Positions 43,258 through 54,600 of a stretch of DNA of 64,000 nt are shown in pieces. The notes beneath the pieces were generated by a model. That model did not search any database. It was not told the origin of the DNA and saw nothing but the letters and a program-made list of their open reading frames with translations. How positions within the stretch are numbered: the first letter of the stretch is position 1; the number at the start of each line of letters is the position of its first letter. A program made the translations under genes and the position numbers. The stretch lies in the NCBI GenBank assembly GCA_940337035.1, contig OW679203.1, positions 30,327,495 to 30,391,494 of the forward strand, written 5' to 3'. Source of the DNA: Agriotes lineatus (lineage: Eukaryota > Arthropoda > Insecta > Coleoptera > Elateridae).

Positions 43258-45896
43258 GGGTAATTCCGGGGGTGATAGCCATAGGTGAGAGATGGCCCGG
43301 GCTCGCAATTTTGAAATGAGCCAACAGATGGCATGACAATGTCAGTAGTGCTTATCTACTTATTATATAGGTACTCTAAGTAGTGCGATGTGTTGTGATA
43401 CTGCGGCCAACCGTTCGCTTGATTTACTTCGAAAACAACCGAAAAAGGCAAGTATTTTTGTGTTTTATTTTGTTGCATATCATTTTATTTTCATGAGTGG
43501 TGAGTTAGCATCTCGGTAGGCCAATATTTTAGCGAAATTACCCGTTTTAACACATTTTTGAAGCAGTGGGATGTATTGGGCGTTTCTAACCTTAGAATTG
43601 AGTGGCATGTCTAGATGGACGGTGTTAGTTACTGGGGTGACCATCTTTCCCGTACAATCGGGAGAGATGGCCAGCTTTATTCAGGGTGTAATGGCCATAG
43701 TTCATGAATATTGGTTACTACCTTTTGCATACTACGGTGTATTCATTTGTTCTATTTTTTGATGTCTAACAAATACAGGCGTATTACTGTGAATGGGCGC
43801 GGCAGTTGGACGGAGCAGCAGTTAAGAAGTGCCATTAACGCCGTCCAAAAGAACAATGTTTCTGTTCGTATGGCAGCAACAACATTCGGAATTCCTCGGA
43901 AAACACTGGAAAGAAGAATTAAAACCAACAACGACAAAAACGGAAAGATGGGACCTTCTTGTGTTCTTGGCGATGAAAATGGACAACGCCTGGTTAAACA
44001 TATTAAAAGGATGCAACAACATGGATTTCCTTTAACTATCGATGATGTAAGAAGGATGACCTATCAATTTGCAGTTCAACTCGGAATCAAGCACAGATTT
44101 AATACCACGACTGAAAAAGCTGGCTATGACTGGTTGAGTTTGTTTTTATGTAGGAATCCTGGCATATCCTTAAGGAAATCAGAAGGGGTCTCATTGGCTA
44201 GATCACTAGGCATGAATCGTGCTGAGGTTGGCGATTACTTTAAGCTTATGGAGCATATTATGGAGGAACACGAATGTTCGACAAATCGGGTAGCATTTTT
44301 AACATGGACGAAACCGGCCTTCAACTTAATAATCGACCAAGCTACGTTCTTGCGGCCAAAGGATCAAAAGCTGTGTCAACTGTCACCTCCACGGAAAAGG
44401 GTGAGACGATTACTGTTATTGCATGTTGTAATGCTGAGGGAGCTTTCATACCGCCAGCTTGTATAATGAAAGGCAAAAACAAGAAGCAAGAGTACCAAGA
44501 TGGTTTGCCACCCGGTTCTACCGTTTTCATGTCACAAAAGTCGGCATATATCAACTCCGAAATATTTTTTGGGTGGCTGAAAAATAATTTTCTCCCGAGA
44601 AAGCCTGCAGGAAAAATATTATTGCTTCTTGATGGTCATTCGACTCATTGCAATTCAGTGGAAATGCTGGAGTTTGCCATCGCTCACGACATTCTTCTTG
44701 TTGCTATGCCAAGTCATACTTCCCACTATCTACAGTCCTTAGATAGAGCCGTCTTTAAGTATCTAAAAGGCCATTTTTATGAGTCTTGCCGAAATTGGCG
44801 TAAGCAAAACCCTGGACGCCGTATTACCAGGTTACAGTTTGGCGAACTGCTCAATGAAGCATGGGGTAAATCGGCAACGCCTCATAATGCCATCTCAGCT
44901 TTCAAAGCTACGGGTGTATTTCCATTAAACTCTTCAGCAATACCTGAAAATGCGTTTTTAGAAAACAATAATCAGCCACCTACTTCACCGATTCTTCAAC
45001 ACGTAAGAGCGGTTACTCCAGAATCGACCGACAATGACCTGATTGGAACCTCGCACGATCTGCCGAGCACTTCTTACGACTCACTGGAAGCTAGTACTTC
45101 ATCGTTAGCCGGAAAGACTTCTGCGCAAAAGGAAGAAACACCATCCAATATATTAATTGATCTTTCTCCTGCTCCAATAAAGACCCAGCAAGTGCGAAAG
45201 CGTGCAGAACAAATAAGCGCATTACTAACGTCACCTGAACATCTACTTAAACGTCAAGTAAAAGAAAGGGAGAAGATGCGAAAAGAAGAAAAGAAAGAAC
45301 GCAAAAAATGAGTTTCCAAAAAAACCCAAAAGGTACGAAGCATAAAAAGAAAGGCGACAGAAGAACCTGCGTCAACATCCAGTAGCGAGACTGAATTTAT
45401 TCCTGATGATGATGACTCCGACTTCGAAAGCGCACATGATTTATTAGATTTGGCAAACGACTGCAAAGGTTGTGGAGAGAACTACTACAAAACTGATAAA
45501 GCTGAAGACTGGATACAGTGCATCTTGTGCTCCAGCTGGCTTCATGAAAACTGTACACAGTATCGCGATATATGTCATCCATGCGGACGTCGTCAGAACA
45601 TGGGAAAAGATGAAGGAAAGGGAAAAGGAAAAGGCAAAAGACAAAAATAGGTATGGCCATCACTCCTTCAGTGCTGTGGCCATCTCTACCAAACACCCAG
45701 GGAGAGATGGCCAGTGACCTTTTTTTTCTTAAATATGTTTATTTTATTTTCCCACTATAAAACTGTAAAATGATTTAAGGATTATATGCAGAAATAAATA
45801 TAGTTTTGATTAAAATACGTAGTTGTCCCTTATTTGTTACAATACTCCGAACACATTTGTTTTACAAAACTATGGCCATCTCCCACGGACTTACCC
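43258..45896. mobile_element. Pogo-like element G, inserted in the LTR element
   Basis: Length 2639 bp. TIRs: left GGGTAATTCCGGGGGTGATA, right reversed GGGTAAGTCCGTGGGAGATG. The right flank is TA (45897-45898), but the left flank is AA (43256-43257), probably a mutated TA. GAGATGGCC/GGCCATCTC words occur near 43288, 43668, 45654, 45676, 45703 and 45873. 43270-43760 is the 5' leader. Its transposase is the closest relative of D within this window by motif wording. Confidence 0.87.
43762..45650 (+). pseudogene. Pogo G transposase: psq HTH, CENPB HTH, DDE_1, PHD finger
   Basis: ATG 43762. psq HTH (S-V-R-M-A-A-T-T-F-G-I-P-R-K-T-L-E-R-R), CENPB HTH (Y-D-W-L-S-L-F-L-C-R-N-P). One slip near 44275 (after E-E-H-E). 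DDE_1: D in F-N-M-D-E-T-G, D in L-D-G-H-S-T-H, D in L-Q-S-L-D-R. A single in-frame TGA at 45309-45311 separates the transposase from an in-frame linker and PHD finger (45450-45590: C-K-G-C, C-I-L-C, H-E-N-C, C-H-P-C) ending in a G-K-G-K-G-K tail at 45650. Two small changes would account for its loss. Confidence 0.87.
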
Positions 45897-45924
45897 TATG
45901 TGAAAAAAGAAACTTTGGTTCGAT

Positions 45925-46742
45925 TTAATAATCCCAGAAGCATATGTCAAAATTCACATTATAAGATTACGTAACGTATTGAATACAATCAGAGAAAACA
46001 ATTTAAAAATTCAATTAGGCAAAAGTTAACTCCTACGTAAAGAAGTAGCATATATTGGACATATAGTAAGACCACAATGAGTTAAGCCAAACCCCGACAA
46101 ACTAAAAGCCATACAAAATTATCCAATCCCGACGACCCAGAGAGAAATCAAAAGATTCCTTCGACTTTTGGGATAATACCGAAAATTCATAAAAGATTTC
46201 GCTAAAATGACTAAACCGCTTACGAACTATCTAAAGAAGGGCAAAAAGATTGATTACACCCCAGACTTTGTAAAACCATTTCAAAGTGCACAAAATATAC
46301 TACTGAACGACCCGATACTTCAATACCCGGGTTTTGAGAAGCAATTTATTCTCACAACTGATGTATCCAATGTCGCCCTTGGAGCAGTTTTATCTCAAGG
46401 TACACCTGGAAAAGACCTACCAGCAGCATACGCACCTAGAACCCCCAATGAAACGGAGCGATGGTATTCGACAATAGAAAAAGAGTTACTCGCTATAATT
46501 TGGCCACCAAATATTTCCGCCCTTATCTTTATAGAAGAAAAATAACCATTGTTACAGATCACAGACCACTCATTTGGTTAAACTCACTTAAAGAACCCAA
46601 TTCTAAACTAACACGTTGGAGACTCAAACTAAAAGAATATAATTACGACATTATTTACAAGAAAGGAACCAAAAATTCTAATGCTGACGCCCTACTCGTA
46701 TACAAATTAACCCCATTACAAATGCAACAGATATTTCTATGA
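45925..46742 (+). pseudogene. pol fragment: RT end and RNase H
   Basis: The first 280 bp carry the RT thumb/connection pattern (G-H-I-V ... P-N-P-D-K) with stops. 46207-46545 then shows RNase H with T-T-D-V-S-N ... G-A-V-L-S-Q-G and E-K-E-L-L-A. A shift at about 46500 leads to V-T-D-H-R-P-L and K-G-T-K-N-S-N-A-D-A-L (to 46742). Non-functional remains of an insect endogenous retrovirus-like element. Confidence 0.75.
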
Positions 46743-47008
46743 TAGCAAATGAAGACGAAGAACTCGACCAACTCCTAGAAGAAATTGTAAACAGTGAACG
46801 CTTAAACACACCTGAACCGCAACCTGTAAAAGATCAACCCGCAAGAATACCAACACCAATCGATCTTAAAGAATTAATACCCGTAACAGGAATTCAACAA
46901 CCATAAGACACCGATTCAAATACACAACATAGAAAGGAATCATCGACACCTACAATACCTGTTTGTGAGGATGCCCTGGAATCGAAAGAAAATAAAATAA
47001 TATTTCAT

Positions 47009-48110
47009 ATGGTTCAAGACGAGCCATCCACCCCAAAAATTAAAATGCCAGAAGGACACAAGATTTTGAATGTGGAAACAAATACAACAAATCCTCTACC
47101 TACCCTACGAAAAATATTTTTAGAACTTTGCAAACCTGACGCATCATACTACCTATTCTTTCCAGAAGACGAATTATACAAAATTACATGCCGATTAACA
47201 ATCGAATTGTGCAGCGTAAACAAACCAAGATTATTTAGATGTTTAAACAGAGCTAAACATATCGACAAAGAAGAACAATATGGACAAATAAAACTTTACC
47301 ACGAAGGAAAAACTAATCACCGTGAAATTCAAGCAACTTTATTAGCATTAAAGCGTAAATTCTATTGGAAAAACATGAACAATCTCAAACTACATTAATA
47401 ATTGTGCAGAATGCAAAAAAAAGGCAAAAATATGATAGACAACCTACTAAAGTCCCTTATAATCTCACGGACACTCCGGATAAACCGATGCTAGAATGCC
47501 ACGGAGACATATTTTATATAGACAATATGTTTTTGACAATTATCGATAAACTTTCAAAGTTTGCACAAGTATATCATCTGAAAGATCGAAACAAAGTAAC
47601 CATAGCTCGGAAATTAACAAAATGTATATCACAATATGGCACACTAATAAAAATTATAGGAGACGGAGAATTTAACGGAATGATAATACAAGAACTCCTT
47701 GCTTTTCACAAAACTAATTTGCACGTTACAACGCCTGGACATCATGAAACTAACAGCCCCATCGGAAGATTACATTCAACCCTGATAGAACACTATTGAT
47801 TATTAAAAAGTTGTTATCCTAAGGAAGAACCTAAAACTTTAATGCGATATGGCATAATCGCATACAATAACACCATTTATACAAGCACCAAAATGACACC
47901 CCACGAATTACTTTTCGGACATACTATGTCACAGGATCCCTTTTCAGCTGATTTTGAGCAACAACGAGTATGGTATTATACTGCTAATCATGTTTATATG
48001 AACAAATTAAAAGACAGCAACAGTAATTAAAAGAAAATTACATTTTAAAACTGAACGAAAAAGAAAATAGAAATCACTCCTACCAGGTTGGACAACAAGT
48101 TTTACTAAAA
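47009..48110 (+). pseudogene. pol fragment: integrase
   Basis: The zinc-binding HHCC-like region (H-E-G-K-T-N-H-R ... Y-W-K-N-M) is followed by the core with catalytic-type Asp positions (G-D-I-F-Y-I-D-N and I-G-D-G-E-F-N-G). An S-P-I-G-R-L-H-S segment holds the place of the usual Glu motif. 47842-48030 continues with T-P-H-E-L-L-F-G, and Y-Q-V-G-Q-Q-V-L-L-K at about 48080 is the C-terminal domain. Three or more breaks. Confidence 0.7.
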
Positions 48111-48285
48111 ACCGATAGGAAAAGCCAAACCAAAATTTATCGGACCCTACGAAATTATATCTATAACGCCGCATCATGTATGCACACCTAAAAATAATGA
48201 AGGAACACGACATACACACGTCAACAATTAACGGCCCTTTGTTACATATTCCTCCACTTTAGAATCTGCTACCCCCGCAGAACCA

Positions 48286-49066
48286 GGATTCACGAACCTC
48301 AAAAACAATCCAGGTCTTTACTTCAACAGGCTTGGTACAGCACAAATAAAAAAGGACCAATGGACCCTCATTAAGACTATCGATTGTGCACCATTATTAA
48401 TCGAATATGAAAAACTAGAAGAAAATGTAAATTACCTCAAAACATCACTAAATCGGAAAATCATGGGACCCATATATAAATTAGAAAGTCATAATTATCA
48501 GCTCGTATTGGAGTCTGTTAACAGAAATTCAAAAGAAAATTGAACATTTGTTTCCCCATCACGTTCGGAAAGTCAAAAGAGGAGCAATAAACGGTTTAGG
48601 ATGTTTAATCGGCTTTATTACTGGTAACCTCGATGCTGAAGATGGAAAAAGAATAGATCAAGCCCTAAATTCTCTTCAAAAAAATCAATATAAATTAGAA
48701 GAAATTACAATACGCCAAACGTCACTGATGACCCAAGCTATCGACAAGTACAATCACACATTATTTCAATTAGAAACCAACCAGAAAATTCTTCAATCAC
48801 GACTTCTACAAATTGAATCAACCATCAAAACTACAGCATTACACGATATCGAATATTATTCACTAATCAATCTCCATTCGGTACAACTTCAGTTGGCCAC
48901 TTTATTGAATCTTCTATTAGAAATTCTGGATACGCTTGAAGAAGCAATCACCTTCGCTAAATTAAATATACACCCTTCCATCGTAAAACTTAAGGATCTG
49001 AACTTGACTTCATCTCAAAAGAACAGAAAGATACTATACAGACTCCCCGTACGAACCTTCGACTGA
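48286..49066 (+). pseudogene. env-like remnant of the LTR element
   Basis: After a leader with one stop (48541), a 172-codon frame (48548-49066) shows the R-G-A-I-N-G-L-G fusion-peptide-like motif and G-N-L-D-A-E-D, followed by a long heptad-like helical region. This is the signature of errantivirus env proteins related to baculovirus F. There is no intact signal peptide, and the C-terminal membrane anchor is not readable. Non-functional. Confidence 0.7.
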
Positions 49067-49404
49067 TCTTAATGAATACGACCATTTAATAGACGTAAAA
49101 GCATATACGAAGGAAAATAATTTAGTCTTCGTACTCGAGATACCTCTGAGTGCTAACGACATTTACGACTACTACCAATTGATACCCTTACCAAACCGCG
49201 AAGGGCACACATATACACGACAAGCAAAAGTAGTTTGTAAATGTAAATCAGCTCTAAACTTACGAATTTCATGCAAACCCAGACAAATCTTGTACTCAAA
49301 CAAAACAAAATAAATCCAATACAGAGGAATGTGCATCTATCTAGCAATAGAGGGACTAATCATTCTTCAACCAAATATTTACTGGACACTGGCCGGTAAT
49401 ATAG

Positions 49405-49617
49405 GTAGTTAGTTTGTAGATAGTAAGGTCTTGTTCATACCATCCTGTACTACCCTTGATGTTGTGGTTATGTCAAACTTCGTTCTTGTGTTTGTTGATT
49501 AATATTTTGGTGATTCCTATTAGTAATATAATAATGGATGAAGGAAATATCAGTGTAAGGGAAGAAAAGCAGGGGTTACGCAAACGGAAGACGAACGTAA
49601 CAAAAAGGGAAAAACTG
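49405..49617 (+). other. Short reading frame start before the gap, origin unknown
   Basis: An ATG at about 49534 begins a basic/acidic 28-codon stretch (M-D-E-G-N-I-S-V-R-E-E-K) that runs into the gap. It could be the N-terminus of the hAT fragment's neighbour or of another transposase; nothing more can be said. Confidence 0.25.
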
Positions 49618-49717
49618 NNNNNNNNNNNNNNNNNNNNNNNNNNNNNNNNNNNNNNNNNNNNNNNNNNNNNNNNNNNNNNNNNNNNNNNNNNNNNNNNNNN
49701 NNNNNNNNNNNNNNNNN
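49618..49717. other. Assembly gap (100 N)
   Basis: Exactly 100 N, a conventional gap placeholder; the true length is unknown. It lies between an LTR-element tail and a hAT C-terminal fragment. Confidence 1.
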
Positions 49718-50205
49718 TTTTTTGCTAACTCGTTTATAATTTCATCTACGTTCACCTGCAGTTCTCTGTGAATGGAGAGCATTGCCAATCCATTCAGCCT
49801 ATATTGCGCTGTTGTATTTTGGAGGTAAGACTTAATTATTTTTAAGGTGGAGAATGATCTTTCAGCTGTTGCAGTTGACACAGGAATCGTTGAAAGAATT
49901 TGCAACAACTTGAATATGCTTGGAGACATGTCCTTATTGCACGTAGCTAGCACATCCATTGCTGTCTTATATAGAAGATTTTGTACATTTTGGAAATTTG
50001 AACTCAGCAATCACGTCCGAAGGAGGTTCGTTGAGATCGGATTTTAAAAATGGTCGAGTCCGAACTCCGAATGTAATAATTGATATTCAATTATTATACC
50101 TAAAATGTAATTTTAGATTTTTTTGTTTAAGACGAATTTTAGTTATTCCTGAAGGCTCTGGGGGGTGTTCCAACACCCATATCACCCCCCATAGTTACGC
50201 CACTG
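49718..50205 (-). mobile_element. hAT fragment: dimerisation domain joined to a 5' terminus
   Basis: On the minus strand the terminus CAGTGGCGTAACTATGGGGG starts at 50205. Only about 200 bp further in comes the C-terminal hAT dimerisation segment (P-V-S-T-A-T-A-E-R-S-F-S-T-L-K, 50010-49720). The whole zinc finger and catalytic core are missing, so this is an internally deleted copy cut by the gap. Confidence 0.8.
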
Positions 50206-50405
50206 AGAGAGTACATACACTTACTCGGTGCAAACTTTATTTAATATATACTTTGTTGAAACAATACACACCAAGTGCACAATTGACGTTTTAAGTTATA
50301 ATTTTGACATTAACATATTTTTCTAAAAAATCCTATAGTCCATGACTGAAATTACAAACATAAAAAATACATGTCTCCAACAGTTGCCCTGTATATACAC
50401 GACGT

Positions 50406-51160
50406 CCCCGGCTTGGGTTACAAAGAGGGAAAAAGAGTTTATTTTTGACTTCTAAAAAAAACACTTTATAAAAAACCCTGCTTGTTCTCAAACTAAAAAT
50501 GCACTTTCCAAAATTGAAATATCCCCTTTCTTATACGGGAAGATTCGAAAATATGAAAATGGCTCAAGAATGAAGTAGCCTTATTTTTCAAAATATACAA
50601 TAATGTTAATTGGAAATATTTGTTACAACATTTCTATTAAAATTATAATTGTTTTGAATTGCTATTGATGTTTGGCTCGCGTATTATTAGTTATTTTGAC
50701 ATACCTGTGTTTTTGTTGACACAAATATGAGATTTTTAGCATCAACTTCGGGTCACATAAATTTCAGGATAAGTAAACGAAACTGAAATTTGACATACAC
50801 TCTTATCGTATCCGTCAATAAATTATCTTTGAAGTATCACGTTTGGTAATTCTCAGGGTAGTGGAAGAATAAAAAACCAGTGAAAATTGTTTTTTAGAGC
50901 AGGTGGCTGTGACATTATATTTGACACCTACTTTTAATTCTAAGCAACTTTTTCAAATAACATTATTGTATATTTTGAAAAATAAGGGTGCTTTATTGTT
51001 GAGCCATTTTCATATTTTCGAACCTCCCCCGTATACGAAAGAGGATATTTAAATTTTGGCTGCATTTTTAGTTTGAGAACAAACAGGGTGTTTTATAAGG
51101 AGCGATTTTTTGGGAACTCAAAAATAAACTTTTTTTCCCTCTTTGTAACCCAATCCGGGG
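50406..51160. repeat. MITE/foldback with arms of about 230 bp
   Basis: Both ends read CCCCGG(C/A)TTGGGTTACAAA, and the arms stay paired for roughly 230 bp (50406-50640 with 50935-51160). The centre (about 50640-50935) is unpaired and AT-rich. No ORF. Arm divergence looks moderate. Flanks show no clear duplication. Confidence 0.85.
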
Positions 51161-51671
51161 AGATACTGTATTTTACCGACATTTTCAGGGTTTCATGCCA
51201 GAAAGGCATATAATCAGCATACAAAATATCATCATCCATCAAATAGTTTTTGAGTTACACCGGCTACACACAGACAATCATACGGAATTAAGAACACTTG
51301 TTTCTGAGCAGCTAGGGACTCCGAAACGGGAAGATCTTAAGAAATCTCCCAAGTAATTTTTTCGCCATTACAATACTTCCTTCGTCGAAAAGTAAAAACA
51401 AAGATCACAGTTGTCAAAACCATCTTTAAACCTATATTAATATACCAACGCGAAAAGAGGGTAATGTCGAAGGTAATAAAAAGCAAAATATAATTATTAT
51501 TATTTTATTATTATTATTATAAGCATATCATGGTCCTCTCCGTAATGTTCTCTCGTCGCAAGGAATAAAATTTATATTTATCTCTAGAATATATTGCTTC
51601 GCAGTTGGTCTTTCGCTTCCCGTTACTGAGCGCAAGAAATTTAGTGAAATATTTCTGCTACAAAAGTTCGT
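51161..51671. other. 3' flank of the protease homologue gene, no gene seen
   Basis: AT-rich with a (TTA)n microsatellite at about 51494-51522. No coding frame recognised. Confidence 0.4.
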
Positions 51672-54600
51672 CTACCGTTTTCGTACTGAAACGATATTTA
51701 CGATCCATTCAACATATTCAGACACTCTAGTGTATACCGCAGGATAATCGGGACGGGCGCACCCTGCATCCCACGAAACGATCCCTTCCTGGAACCATTG
51801 GGGAACTGGTGATCTGGAGTCTTGGTAGAATCGCATAAGAGGCCCCCCTGGCAACCCTTTGCAGGCATCTTTGCCTTTTTCACCACCAGCGCATAACTGA
51901 CTAGAAGTGAGGGTCTTGTTGAGTTTATCCATACAAGTTTTCTTGGACCGTAGCGGTATTTCTACTTTTAACTTAATGTCTGAAGCATCCTCTGCGAAAG
52001 AGAAACGATTTTAATCAGGACAAAAAAGGTGACGCATATTACCGTCTGCTGACGTCCACCATCCCGCAACTGTCATCCGCGTTAAAATATTTGGTTTGGC
52101 AGATTCTGGATTAGGCAAACAAATTGGTCTGATATAGTCTAAAAAAGATGTAAATCACATTAATCCATACATATTAAAGGCCAGAGAGTACCTGTATAAG
52201 TAATGTCCTTTGCTAATAGCAGCAGCCCTATATCATTTTCCTTATTACGGTAACTAAAACACGGATGCAGAATTTCTTCTTCAATATTGAATTTTTGAAC
52301 ACGATCACCGCATATACGCTCTGTTCCATAAATTTCGCAGTCGGGGTCTGTAGAAATTCTCCATTCCCCCAGCCATACACTTATGCTGAAACCAAACAAA
52401 CCTTAGATGACCGGGAAACCAAAAGTCCCGTAGTGGGTACAGCAAGGTAAGGTAAGGAACAGAGTTTCTAGCGCATAAGATGTTACTACGCAGATACTTC
52501 AGCTCTGCGCATTCCATTTGCACACATCTAGGTTGATCAATGCACAGTGCGGCCTATTTGCATTTTGTGATGTCGCACCTGTCTATGTCTGTTATCTAAT
52601 GTGCGATTGGACAGCGTTATTGTTGAGGTAGACGAACTCAACGGTACGTCCCTTCGGCTTTATCACCAGTGCGTGTCAGGTAGCAAAACGGAAGAGTACG
52701 GGTACGAGCTACATTGTATTGACCAAACTTTTTTGCAACGGCAATGGATACATGTGGACGATAACTCAACATGTTACCTGCAGCAGAGGCAAAACCCTTC
52801 CACTACTGGAATAGACAAAAACGCAATATACAGATTGTCCGAAATCAGTTTTGAACATAGGAAAGCATAACAAAATGAGTAGCATGACAAAGATAGAATG
52901 TAATCATGTCTAGGTACATTTTAAACTAAAATTAAGTCAATGAAACAAACAAACACTTCTGTCAAATATTTTATCTGTCATTAGGGGTATAAAGTAAGGT
53001 TTAAATAATTAAACAGTAGTATCTTTAAACCTCTCTTTATACTTTTAATGAGAGATAAAATATTTGACAGAAGTGTTTGTTTGTTTCATTGACTTAATTT
53101 TAGTTTAAAAATTTACCTAGCCATGATTACACTCTATCTTTGTCCTGCTACTCATTTTGTTTGTGTTCCTTGTCGCACTCATTAATTTCCTATGTTCAAA
53201 ACGGATTTCGGACAACCTGTATAGTTTGGGAGAAGGAAAAAGGATGGTGCGGTATTAAGAAATGTACGTATATCACAAGGAAGGAGGAGGATACCCATAA
53301 TCTCAATTGAGTCTGTTGGGGTGTTTGTAAATTTCCATTATCATGCGAATATTCCTGCTAAAGGGAGGAATCGGGATTTGCAGATAATAGGAGTTTCATT
53401 GAAACGCGTTGGTGTTCGTCGATTGATAGTGATAAGATCAGATTTGAGGCAAAACTGGTGTTCCAATACATGGGATTTTTCTGAACGTTGCTTGACTTGG
53501 TAGGTATAAGGAAGCGCGACAATGACGGTTTTCCGAAGCTTGAGTGACTGTGGATGGATATGACAATAACCGTTGTCTTGAAGAGCTTTCTTCAACAGCA
53601 TGGATATTATCGAATTAAGCTATGAAAACAGCACGTGGATAGAAGTCAGGGGTCAGAGTATTGGATGATGATGTGGAATCAATATAGTGTTTTAGTGAAA
53701 GTTCATAAAAATTCAGTAGCTTGTGTAATAAATTTAGTTTGTCAAAAAAGTGTAAAAACTTTTAAAAAGTACTGAAGTTCACTTAAAGTGCCTTGAAATT
53801 ATTTGAACTATAAACAAACAAGAAGAATTAATTATTGCTAAATATAAACTACATTGATTCCTTAACTTTACGTAGCGTTCACTGTGGACGAGCCTACTAT
53901 ATACAGAATGCGGGTTGGCGAGGAATAAGTACATCCAAGAAAGGGAGAGAGGCGTTTGTGTCAGCATGGAAAAGTTGTCTGTTCTCTTTAAGAAGACAGA
54001 TAAAGTGGTCAAATGATAAAAATATCGCCAACGTAGCAGAACCACACCTTGGGTTCAATCCTGAGGATTATAGAGTAAAAAGTTGAAATATTCTATAACG
54101 GCATTGGCGACGACAAAAATAAAAGGCGAACGCGTTATTACAGTATCAAACTGTTGTAACGACATTCACGAGTGAGTGAGTGCCAAACATGTCCGGGAAA
54201 CGTCCACGCTTACCCTGGAAATCGTACGAAACAGGCTTAAAGCCACGGCTCGAATACGCTCAGGGATATGGGCGTGGTCTTAGAAAGGGTACACCACAGG
54301 GCAAGTATGACGGTAAGTATAGGATGTTACAAAATAAATGGGCGCCACAAGGTTTAACCCTCAGACTGCGGAAACCGGGTCTCAAGTGACCCGAACTTTC
54401 TTTTTTCTTAAATAATTCTACCGTTTTCCAATGTACTGCTTTGGGTGTTCGCGTATTCCTCGAAGCTGTTATGGGGATGCTGTAGAATAAATTTCGTGGA
54501 AAAATGTCTTGGTATACCTGAGATAATCCGCTCGGGTCACCTGAGACCCGGTTTTCGCGGTTTCGCGCTCCATTGTTTTTTTCTTGTTTTCTGGAGTATA

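Larger units (their letters stand above)
45925..49400 (+). mobile_element. Errantivirus-like (Ty3/gypsy with env-like gene) endogenous element, decayed
   Basis: In order: end of reverse transcriptase and connection, RNase H, integrase, and an env-like region, matching insect errantivirus layout. Many stops and shifts occur and the element has no intact gene. Its 5' side is cut by pogo G and a deletion. The 3' end is not sharp; AGTTAGTTTGTAG at about 49409 could be the start of the 3' LTR (errantivirus LTRs often begin AGTTA), but there is no second LTR to compare. 49070-49400 is non-coding. Confidence 0.75.

Noticed and set aside
54100..54130. Primer-binding-site-like TTGGCGACGACAAAA
   Set aside because: No LTR pair or gag/pol frame found nearby.
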